Part shown: positions 33,101 through 41,093 of the stretch, in pieces
Position numbering within the stretch: the first letter of the stretch is position 1
Layout: each line of letters opens with the position of its first letter
Source: Ichthyophis bannanicus
Lineage: Eukaryota > Chordata > Amphibia > Gymnophiona > Ichthyophiidae
Direction of reading: 5' to 3'
NCBI GenBank assembly: GCA_033557465.1
Contig: CM066031.1
Location: 1,445,603,659-1,445,667,658 of the forward strand
DNA length: 64,000 nt
Made by a program: the position numbers and the translations under genes
Notes under the pieces: generated by a model
Databases searched by the model: none
The model's input: the letters and a program-made list of their open reading frames with translations, nothing else
What the model was told of the DNA's origin: nothing

Positions 33101-33355
33101 AACTCTCCCATCTTGTTTTGTAGACTTCTAGCATTTGCATACAAGCATTTTAGAGACTGTATTTTATTCATATTAATTTGGCTATTGGTAGACATGGGTA
33201 ATTTGGGATCTTTAAGTTCTGTCTTCTCCATACTCGAGGGCATTTGGGCTACTTTACTCTTTTTTGGAACCTCTCTGCTTTTTGTAGTATCCTTCAAGGA
33301 TACATTCTTCCGAACCATGCGCTCTTGGGCGACTGTCGGCTTTCCCCTATTATCT
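30176..33355 (-). mobile_element. CR1-group LINE, 5'-truncated, inserted in DIRS-C
   Basis: It runs from an octamer tail at 30176 (AGAACATA-type units, TTCTTATG on the coding strand) to a truncated 5' end near 33355. DIRS-C sequence continues on both sides, and AGTA is found at both joints (30172-30175, 33356-33359), which could be a 4-base duplication or chance. ORF1 is absent. ORF2 starts at or just before the endonuclease domain. It is the best-kept LINE in the window. Confidence 0.88.
30356..33318 (-). pseudogene. CR1 ORF2: endonuclease-reverse transcriptase, one frameshift
   Basis: The product would nick target DNA and copy the LINE RNA at the nick. An endonuclease starts around 33170 (LKCLYANARSLQNK, MIGISETWW), continues with IIMGDFNYPGIDW and ends with GNSDHSMIAFD. 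RT blocks follow: NYRPVSLTSVPGKMVE, QHGFRQGRSCLTNLL, IVYLDFQKAFDKVP, VNSGVPQGSVLGPLLF and the catalytic IKFADDTKLF. The C-terminal block is YEERLKRLGLFNLEKRRLRG. An 852-codon frame (32914-30356) covers most of it. A single frameshift near 32900-32940 separates the first 130 or so codons (33318-32890). With one break and no ORF1 it is recent but inactive. Confidence 0.9.
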
Positions 33356-33540
33356 AGTATAAGTATCCTTGAGATCCCAGGAGCACAGCAAGTCTTCCTG
33401 TTGGCAACAACATTCCCAGGGAGATCATCTTGAACTGTTCTTGCAAGAGGAATCGGTTGAGGGCATGAAGTTCCAATATGGGCTGGAAGTTCCCATCTTT
33501 TTGGGAACCAGAAAGTAATGGGTGTAGAACCTCTTCCCGA
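33356..33540 (-). pseudogene. DIRS-C RT remnant, part 3
   Basis: This is the start of the RT: complement of ATCCTTGAGATCCCAGGAGC (SLDLKDA region) through a stretch equivalent to FYTRYFLVPKKMG at 33478-33530. The frame is broken near 33540, where Gag-like sequence begins. Confidence 0.65.
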
Positions 33541-34500
33541 GCTAAGAAGGAGGAATCAGCTCAATGGTCAGGTCAACCAAGAGAACCTGGACCTCCTTCT
33601 GGAGGAGTTCTCGGTGGGATAAGTCAAGGGGATATTCCCCTGGGTAAAAAAGAGGAGGAATTTGATCGAAGTACAACATGTACCTCTTCCAAACTATTTT
33701 GAGGGCCCAGGAGTCTGATGTTATGGTTGGCCACCTGTGAGCAAAATGGATCAATCTGCATCCCAGCTGAGGTGGAATTGTGGTTTGACCGGGAAGGGAG
33801 GCCATGCTCCTTAGGAAGGAGTCAAAATCCCCTGCCAGCTGTGGTTTCTGGCAAAGGCTGTGACTTCTAGGGCTTGGGGCGGCAGTGCTAACATTGGCTC
33901 TGACCCTTCTGCTGCTACTCCTGCTGAGAGCCATTATAGGCTGATATGGCGGGTAGCTTGCATAGTACTTCCTCTTCTTGGGAAAGAAAAGCTTTCTTCA
34001 CAAGGCTTTCTTTTTAAAGGATTACCCATCTTATGAGAAAGTCTATTCATTATTAATTGCTCCAGCTCTAGCTCTCCAGCCCTGTCCTCCATGGGCTTGC
34101 AGAAGACGTTCTTGCTCCGGCAGGGGACATCCACCAGCTTGTCTTGCACCCTCTGTTCTAAGTCAGAAGACTACAGCCAAGCTAGGCGGTGAGCTCCAAT
34201 GCCCATAGCGGCCACCCAGACCACTGACTCAAAGCCATCGTATACCGCCTTGGTCATATATTTTGAGTACTCTTTCACCCTGGAAACAAGCCCACTGTAG
34301 CGCTCAGCCTGTTCCTCTGGAACGGCAGTTGAAAAATCTGCCATATCACCCACTAGATCCCTAAGATACATACCCATACAGAGTTGATAGGCCTGAATGT
34401 GAGCCACCAAGATGGAACCCTGATAGCACTTTCTGCCAATGCCATTCAAGGTGCTGGCCTCCTTGCCTGGGGGCATGGAGGAGTGGTTCTTAATGCTCTT
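33541..34500 (-). pseudogene. DIRS-C gag-like remnant, C-terminal part
   Basis: The frames 33934-33542, 34149-33934 and 34476-34171 carry blocks shared with copies A and B: MQDKLVDVPCRSKNVFCKPM, QLCMGMYLRDLVGDMADF and a FESVVWVAAMGIGAHRLAWL stretch. The sequence is cut at 34500 by the L1-derived insertion and continues at 36302. Confidence 0.65.
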
Positions 34501-34698
34501 TTTTTTATTGAAATTTCATCAAACTTACAAAAGCAAGCATAAAGAAATTTAAATGTATCATACAGGCAAATATTAAACATAACAAACAACTAAAAACAAA
34601 ACATCACCTTAGCCCACAATATGGGGAGATATTGAAGAGGAAGAAAGAAATATAAGAAAACAAATAGAGCTAACTCTAAATTACCTGGCAGCCTTAAA

Positions 34699-35847
34699 TT
34701 AACCCACCCAGCTCCAGTTACTTATTGCCCTGTCGTTCCTTATCAGACAGAAATACCTCAAGCTGAGAAGGATCAAGAAAACAAACTTTGAACCCTGAAA
34801 TGAAACTAAGCATTTACAGGGGTATCTAAGAAAAAATGTAGTGGAAAGAGCGACCACCCTAGGTTTAAGGGCCAAAAAGGCCTGTCTCCTAGTTTGTGTC
34901 GCTTTACAAATATCTGGAAACATTTGAACCTTAGCACCACAAAACAGAACTGACATATTCTTAAAGTAACTGCGAAATACAAGCATTCTATCCTGGTCTG
35001 AGACAAAAGAAACCACCAAGGTGGCTCTAGAAGCAATATTATCTTGAGAGTCCTCTAGGAATTTGGTGAGCTCTAGGCAATCCTGTCCCTGAACCTCATC
35101 AAACCCCCCAGAGGACCCGCAGACAGCCTCCTACCAGTTAGGTAATAAAGCTTGGAGAGAGCAATGGAGTCAGCCGAAGCTAATCCCAGAACCTCTCTAT
35201 AGTACTTTCTCAATAAGATTTCAGCAGAAAGCAAGTGACATAACGGAACATTTAGCAATCTAATATTCTTTGCACGAAACATATTGTCAAACTGTTCCAT
35301 CTTATTGTGCACAAACAAACTTTCCTTTATATGAGAAGAATTAACAGCTTTAAGAGTCTGACACTGGCTTTCACATTTAGCAACCTGAGTGGAAATATTC
35401 CCCACCTTATTATCCACCTCAAACAACCGAGTGGTAATCTCAGAAGAAAAACCACAAAGTTGTGTTACCGTGGGCACTAAGGTGTTTTCAATACGAGTTA
35501 ACACTCTCCAAATGTCGGCCAAGGTGACCTGATCATCCGGGACCACTCTGGCCTCACCTAGGACAGGTACCCATACTACTGGTTTCTGCTTTTCCCCAAC
35601 TTTCCACCGGGGTACTCTGCTGTAACCGAGTACCCTCGAAGGCAGACAAGGGTGGGGATATATATACTGGAGGAGAAAGTGGTGACCTGTCCGGGGAGCT
35701 CAGAGACACCGGAGATGGGCGAAGCACAAGAAAGTCAGGATCAAGTGAGACATTGGTATTAGGCACTACCTTAACATGTTTATCCATGGGGCGCACAGCA
35801 ACCTCAGATTGCGCCGCTGGCAGGGTCTTCTTCTTCCTTTTACCCAA
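34699..35847 (-). pseudogene. L1 ORF1-like protein, frameshifted
   Basis: L1 ORF1 is an RNA-binding trimeric chaperone. The start at 35847 (MGKRKKKTLPAAQ) gives a basic head and a Ser/Pro-rich N-terminal part (to 35554). The next frame (35546-35073) has a coiled-coil-like heptad stretch (LTRIENTLVPTVTQLCGFSS through HNKMEQFDNMFRAKN) leading into KNIRLLNVP, the start of the RRM-like domain. The third frame (35019-34699) has the C-terminal domain, with a VFRSYFKNMSVLFCGAKVQM, PDICKATQTRRQAF and YPCKCLV series. Two frame changes separate the three parts. The order and spacing fit L1 ORF1 of the transposase-22 type. Confidence 0.75.
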
Positions 35848-36000
35848 CTAATCACCAGCTCCAAAACTCAACACTTGGTCCTGCTCTCCTGCGTTGCTCC
35901 AAGGGGCTCCCAAGGGGCCTGATATGCCCCTTGTATCTAGCCCCTTATATCGCTGCCCCAACTAGCACCTCCGGCTGCGCCTAACCTGCAGAGCTTTTAA

Positions 36001-36301
36001 AGAGGCCCCCGATGACGTCGGGGCCGCCGGAACAGGAGCCTGACACCTCCGGACCACTGTGCTGCCTCTATGGATCTCCCGGGGCTGATTCCAAACTGTT
36101 CTGCTTTTGAAGAGGCCCCCGATGACGTCGGGGCCGCCAGAACAGGAGCCTGACACCTCTGGACCACTGCGCTGCCTCTATGGATCTCCCGAGGCTGCTT
36201 TCAAACTGTTCCTCTTTTGAAGAGGCCCCCGATGACGTCGGGGCCGCTGGAACAGGAGCCTGACACCTCCGGACCACTGCACTGCCTCTATGGATCTCCC
36301 C
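36001..36301 (-). promoter_or_regulatory. tandem 110-bp 5' monomers of the L1-derived element
   Basis: Units start at 36001, 36111 and 36221; the last is cut at 81 bp by the 5' end of the insertion. Each has AGAGGCCCCCGATGACGTCG, a CAGGAGCCTGACACCTC stretch and CTGCCTCTATGGATCTCCC. ATGACGTCGG in every unit is a 7-of-8 match to the ATF/CREB site TGACGTCA. Tandem 5' monomers act as promoters in some L1 families (mouse), so a promoter role is a reasonable inference here. Unit-to-unit divergence is only a few bases. Confidence 0.65.
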
Positions 36302-37735
36302 GGTTCTTAATGCTCTTGATTCTCCACATAGCCAATTCTATGACCATAGAATAATGTGGGAGCTGTGGTTTCTTGAAGCCTGGGATGTTGTGGACTTGAT
36401 ACATGGAGTCCAGCCATCTTGAATCTCCCATATACGAAGCAGCAGTCACTCAAGGATCCTGTGAATGGGTCACTCAAGGATCCTGTGAATGGGAACCGTA
36501 ATAGCCTCCCTGGGGGAGGGAAGGGTACTGGAGGATCTCCAACCTCGGACTCCTCCTCAGCTTCAATGGAAAAAGGCAAGGCCTTGTCCATGTCCCTCAC
36601 AAACTCATAGAAGGAGATATCCTCCGGTAGGGACTTCATGTGCTTATAAGGAGGAGAGGGATCTGAGGAGATGTCTTTATGGCACTCGGGCACCAGGGAT
36701 TCCTCCTCGGTTTCCCACTCATCAGAATCGGAGTCAGTAAGGAAATTGAAATACTGATGCCATTCCTTACTGTGTTGACGGTGAGGGGAGGTTGAAGTCA
36801 GAGGTTCAGGATGGGCTGACCTGGAAGCCCTTGAGGGAGAACCCCAGGGCACTGAGAGGGACTTCGACCTCCAGTCAGCCATTTTCCTGGCCGGGAAGAG
36901 CATGGAGCTCCAGGATGGTCTGCACCCTCGATGGGGAAGCACCTGCTATGGATGAGGTCACTCTCAACACTGAGAAACCCAAGGGTATTGGGTCTCTCGA
37001 GCTGCCCTTGGCACCGAGGAACCCAAGGGTATGGGATTTTGGGCCTCTCTTGGCGCAGAGGAACCTGAGGACATCAAGTCACAGGCAGCCTGCAAGGCAA
37101 GGAACGCAGCCAAACTGTGCTCGGGGGCCTGCATGCACTTGGCTAAGAGCATGGTGTCCAAGGGCAGGGGAACCGGGGCAACGACTGCAGTCTCTGGTGC
37201 CAGTACCCTCGTCAGGTACTCCACAATGGTGACAGTATCGGTAGCCATCTGACAGCCCTCTTGGCCCTTGGGAGGCAACTCCTCTCACCGGGGCAACATT
37301 TGAGGCTGCTCCCATCCTTCCCCCTCGGAGTCTCACCGAGGGGGACTGCGATGTTGACGACTGTGGGACTTATCCCGGGTCTCGACATCCCTCCCTCAAC
37401 TTCGACAGGGCGGAAGTCCAGTTCTTCTGGGGCCGCCCCTTGTCAAAGGACGGCCATCAGTCCGATGTACCACAGCCCTATGGCTCCAATTGAGCCCGAT
37501 CCCCACATAGAGCCAAAGCCTCGGCAGAAGCCTTTAAAGGTGTCGACACCGATGTCGATGCCAGTGCTGATGCCAATGATTTGGAAGACCTGAACAGTGA
37601 TTTCCGCTGTTTTTCTCGGTTTCTGAGCCCCTTGCGCATCATCTGCAAGCAGGTGGAGGGCTCATGGTCAGGTCCAAGGCATTGAAGGCACTAGTTATCA
37701 TGGTTCGTCATGGAGATGGTCCGGCCACACTGGGA
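36302..37735 (-). pseudogene. DIRS-C gag-like remnant, N-terminal and middle part
   Basis: It resumes at the TSD and encodes YGHRIGYVENQEH-like sequence corresponding to HHSMVVESAMHRLKSQ, an acidic SDSDEWETEEES stretch (compare ETEDEESPDTFQT in copy B), EFVRDMDKAL and a SPGPDHEPSTCLQMMRKG-like N-terminal part near 37630. There are many frame changes. A 36-bp direct repeat near 36446-36500 (GTCACTCAAGGATCCTGTGA twice) is a local duplication. Confidence 0.65.
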
Positions 37736-37972
37736 CTTAAAGCCACTGGTCGGCTTTGACATGTTTCGGAAGAAGGCTTCCACCAAGTCAAAGGACTCCA
37801 ACGCCCCAGCCAGCCAGAGGGGCGCGAGAGAAAAAAAAACATATTCTAAAAAAGAAAAGAAATAAAAACCTGAAAAAAATGCGGTGCTGAGGCACCAACA
37901 CTCCCGTGTATGGAAAGGTAGACTGTGACGAGCATGCAACTGAAATAACACTTCAGAAAAACAAAAAAGCCA

Positions 37973-38171
37973 TACTGGGGTTTCTAGTCCCACAGGTGCT
38001 TCTTGTGGTCTTGGGCAAGCCACTTAACCCTCCATAGCCCATGTTCCCTGTAAAATAGTTATCTCCAAGTTATAATACCCTGTTCAATGTAATTTCAGTT
38101 TGTTCAATGTAAACCGCACTGATGCAGAATAGCGCGGTATATAAGAGAAAATAAATAAATAAATAAATACC
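37973..38171 (+). repeat. SINE with a LINE-derived tail
   Basis: A 200-bp insertion in the untranslated part of DIRS-C. The middle has CTTGGGCAAGCCACTTAACC and CTCCATAGCCC, a phrase typical of old vertebrate SINE cores. The last 60 bases (AACCGCACTGATGC, AATAGCGCGGTATATAAGAG, then AAATA repeats) closely match the 3' end of the L2-like LINE at 48317-49010. No clear pol III boxes were found at the start, so the head type is open. Confidence 0.6.
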
Positions 38172-38214
38172 AGTGAGGTATCAATGATTTTCCGGGGACA
38201 GACAGGCATCTGAG

Positions 38215-38382
38215 AGGCTGTGTGGAAAAAAGAAGACTGAGGTAAGACGACTTCTTTGGGCGGGAAGACAGACACACATATGTTGCTGACCTCGCAAAAG
38301 CTTCCTTTGGAAGCTGGGAGTGTTCGTGCGCGGGTGATGTCACCCATATGTGAGGGTTGATTTCCTGCTTAGTCCAGGAGAA
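38215..38382. repeat. DIRS-C right inverted terminal repeat
   Basis: It pairs in complement with 26676-26850 (AAAGCTTCCTTTGGAAGCTGGG, GATGTCACCCATATGTGAGG). It ends GGTTGATTTCCTGCTTAGTC CAGGAG. Confidence 0.75.
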
Positions 38383-38530
38383 CTAGCTCTAGACATGGGT
38401 CACTGGGGCCTGAGTCTAGGGCAGCGATGGCGAACCTATGGCACGCGTGCCAGCTGTGGCACGCGAAGGCCTTGCAGCTGGCACGCGGGAAGGTCCGCAA
38501 TTAGGTTGTTTTTTTTTTTTTCAATTTTAC

Positions 38531-38931
38531 TTGTCTGCTGCCGCTGTCGGGGCCGCCGCGGCAAAATCGAGCGTGCCGCGGGGCCCCCCTGTACCCGGCA
38601 GAGCCTGCCCTCCCCGTAGCAGCTCTCTCTTTGGCAGCTCTCTCTTTGGAGCTGCAGTCAGACGCGCCGGCTTGCAGAGCGCTAAGGGAAGAGTTTCCCT
38701 TTCGCGACTCTGTTAAGCCCGCGGGGGCTGATGGTAACTTCCCATCAGCCCCCGCGGGTTTAACAGAGCAGCGAGGGAGAAACTCTTCCCTCGCCGCTCT
38801 GCAAGCCGGCGCGTCTGACTGCAGCTCCAAAGAGAGAGCTGCTACGGGGAGGGCAGGCTCTGCCGGATACAGGGGGGCCCCGTGGCACGCTCGATTCTGC
38901 CGCGGCGGCCCCGACAGCGGCAACAGACAGG
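38531..38931. repeat. long palindrome (hairpin) inside the hAT element
   Basis: The left arm (38531-38734) and right arm (38742-38931) are near-perfect inverted copies around the 7-base centre TAACTTC. The length difference comes mainly from a 15-bp tandem duplication (GCAGCTCTCTCTTTG) in the left arm. Shared blocks include GACGCGCCGGCTTGCAGAGC, CCCGCGGGGGCTGATGG and GGCAGAGCCTGCCCTCCCCG. The arms are about 65-70% GC. A T-run borders each outer side (38507-38520, 38936-38944), so the inverted similarity reaches slightly further. Confidence 0.9.
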
Positions 38932-38954
38932 TTTTCTTTTTTTTTAATTTTCCC

Positions 38955-40330
38955 TGGGCTGGAGGGGGGGTTAGGAGTGGTGATGTGATGGGCTGGGCTG
39001 GGCTGGGGGGGGGTTAGGAGTGGTGATGTGATGGGGCTGGGCTGGGGGGAGGGTTAGGAGTGGTGATGGGCTGGGCTGGGGGGGTTAGGAATGGTGATGG
39101 GCTGGGCTGGGGGGGTTAGGAGTGGTGATGGGCTGGGCTGGGGGGGTTAGGAGTAGTGATGGGCTGGGCTGGGGGGGGGTGTTAGGAGTAGTGCTGGCTG
39201 GGGGGATTTAGGAGTGGTGATGGGCACTGGGCTGGCTGGGGGTTAGGAGTGGTGATGGGCGCTGGGCTGGGGGGGTTAGGAGTGGTGATGGGCGCTGGGG
39301 GGCTTACAACTAAAAAATTGGGTGATGGGGCATTAGGACTGGAAATGGGCTGGTGGGATTAGGACTGGAAGTGGGTTGATGGGGGGTTAGGACTGGTAAT
39401 GGGCTATGGGGGGGCTTAAACTGAAAATTGGGTGATGGGGGATTAGGACTGGAAATGGGCTGGTGGGATTAGGACTGGAAGAGGGGTGAGGGGGGTTAAG
39501 GACTGGTAATGGGCTATGGGGGGGCTTAAAATGAAAATTGGGTGATGGGGGATTAGGACTGGGAGTGGGCTGTTGGGGAGGTTAGGACTGGTAATGGGCT
39601 ATGGGGGGGCTGAAACTAAAAATTGGGTGATCGGGGATTAGTACTGGAAATGGGCTGGTGGATTAGGACTGGGAGTGGGCTATGGGGGGCTAGGACTGGT
39701 AATGGGTTGGGGTTGCTAGGACTGGAAATGGGCTGAGTGGAAGGGGGCTTGAACTGCAAATAGCTGTTGGGGATGGGGCTTGGAATGGAAATGGGCTGAG
39801 GGGAAGTGGGGGGCTTGAACTGCAAATAGCTAATGGGGAGGGGGACTTGGAATGGAAATGGGCTGAGTGGAAGGGGGCTTGAACTGCAAATAACTGATGG
39901 GAAGGGGGGCTTGGAATGGGCTCTTAGGGGAGGGAGCTAGGACAGGAACTGGGCTGATGGATGGGCTAGGATAGAACTGAGAATTGGGTGTTGGGGGAGC
40001 TAAGATTGGAAAATGGGCTGTGGTGGGGGCTTGGATTGAAATGGACTCATGGAGGGGCTAGAAACTGGAGGTAGGCTCATGGGGGGCTTGGATTAGAAAT
40101 GGGCTGAATGGAGGGGAGCTAGGATTTAACATGGGCTGATGGTGGGGCTAGGAAAGGACTAGAAATGGGCTGATGGGAGGCTGGTATTGGAAATGAGCTG
40201 ATGAAGGGACTCGGATAGGACTGGAAATGGATGGGGGAGCTAGGACTGGAAATGGACTGATGAGGGGACTAGAAGGGAGCGGATACTGGGTGGGGCTGGA
40301 ACTAAAAGGGAGCTGATGTTGGGGGAGATT
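38955..40330. repeat. G-rich minisatellite in the hAT element
   Basis: At first (38955-39300) units of about 30 bp repeat: GGTTAGGAGTGGTGATGGGC followed by TGGGCTGGGGG. Then the unit drifts to forms like GATTAGGACTGGAAATGGGC (39330-39700) and GGGGCTTGAACTGCAAATAG (39740-39910), becoming irregular by 40330. All G-runs lie on the plus strand. Open frames here are repeat artefacts. Confidence 0.85.
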
Positions 40331-41093
40331 AGAAGGGGATGGGGCTGGGAGAATGAAATGGAGAGGGGAAAATATTTTGTGTGTGAGGGAAGAAAAATGT
40401 ACAATTGGCCGGGTATTGGGAGAGTAAGTGGGGATTGAGGATGGAGGGGTAAAATTTGAGTGGATGAAATAGGAATGAGGAAAGAGCAAAAGGAGAAAGA
40501 TTAGTATGTTAAAGCGGATGTAGAGAGAGAGAATGGAAAAAAAAACTAGAAGAGAGGAGAAAGGACAAATGGACAGCAGATGATGGAGAGTTAGCAGAAA
40601 ACATGAAGAAACCAGAAGAAAGTGGCTGGAGCAATTGCAACTGTGTAACTGAGCTGAGGTATTCTGTTTATGTAATTCCTTTTTGACATTGCCACTTGTT
40701 CTCTTTCCCCAGTAGGTCATGTATTGTTGTTCTCTGAAATGTATTGGTTTAATATTTGCAGTGTTGCCTTTTGATAGGTATGGTATGGTGCTTTGTGACT
40801 CCTGGTAGTGCTGTTAGGATACGGCGGGTTTGCTATTGGTTCTAAATGGGCAGTGTTTGTAGTAGTTCCTAATGTGCCTGGCGGTTGGCACTGGATTATA
40901 GTAATGTAGAAATCTTTTAGTCTGTCTTTATCCATACACTCATTAAGAGACATGTTTACTAAAAGTTAGTGTATGTTAGCATTATGCAAATATTTATGCA
41001 AATTGACGTGCTGGCACTTTGAGGAAATTCTTTGGTTTTGTGCGGCAGTTTGGGCACTCGGGCTCAAAAAGGTTAGCCATCACTGGTCTAGGG

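Larger units (their letters stand above)
34501..36301 (-). mobile_element. L1-derived element with ORF1 only (HAL1-like)
   Basis: This 1.8-kb retroposed unit lies in DIRS-C. A perfect 16-bp target duplication, GGTTCTTAATGCTCTT, flanks it (34485-34500 and 36302-36317). On the minus strand it has three tandem 110-bp units at the 5' end, an L1 ORF1-like gene, a short 3' region, AATAAA and a short A-run (a T-run at 34501 on the plus strand). No endonuclease-RT gene is present. HAL1 elements (L1 with ORF1 but no ORF2) are known in mammals, and this has the same layout. It would need ORF2 protein from another L1. Confidence 0.8.
26676..38382 (-). mobile_element. DIRS-type retroelement, copy C (with nested insertions)
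   Basis: The left end (AGTTACTCACCTGTAGCAGG) is at about 26676, the ICR at 26909-27005 and the right end (...CTGCTTAGTCCAGGAG) at about 38382. DIRS sequence runs 26676-29452, 30056-30175, 33356-34500, 36302-37972 and 38172-38382; the gaps are later insertions. Removing them gives roughly 5.8 kb, the size of copies A and B. Recombinase, RT-RNase H and Gag remnants are in the same order as in A and B but more decayed, so C is the oldest of the coding copies. Confidence 0.85.
38422..41085. mobile_element. non-autonomous hAT transposon
   Basis: The ends are CAGCGATGGCGAACCT and, in complement, CAGTGATGGCTAACCT (14 of 16 bases equal). A perfect 8-bp duplication GTCTAGGG flanks the unit (38414-38421 and 41086-41093), the size known for hAT elements, and CAG...CTG ends are also usual for hAT. 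The 2664 bp hold a long palindrome, a G-rich minisatellite and an AT-richer right part, but no transposase. It inserted about 30 bp outside the end of DIRS-C. Confidence 0.85.

Noticed and set aside
36001..36301. CRISPR-like or satellite array
   Set aside because: Only 2.7 units, head to tail without spacers, and bounded exactly by the 5' end of an L1-derived insertion.
38955..40330. Telomere-like repeat array because of TTAGG words
   Set aside because: GGTTAGGA occurs once per unit of about 30 bp inside a longer unit and TTAGGG is not tandem; the array lies within a hAT with a clear duplication.
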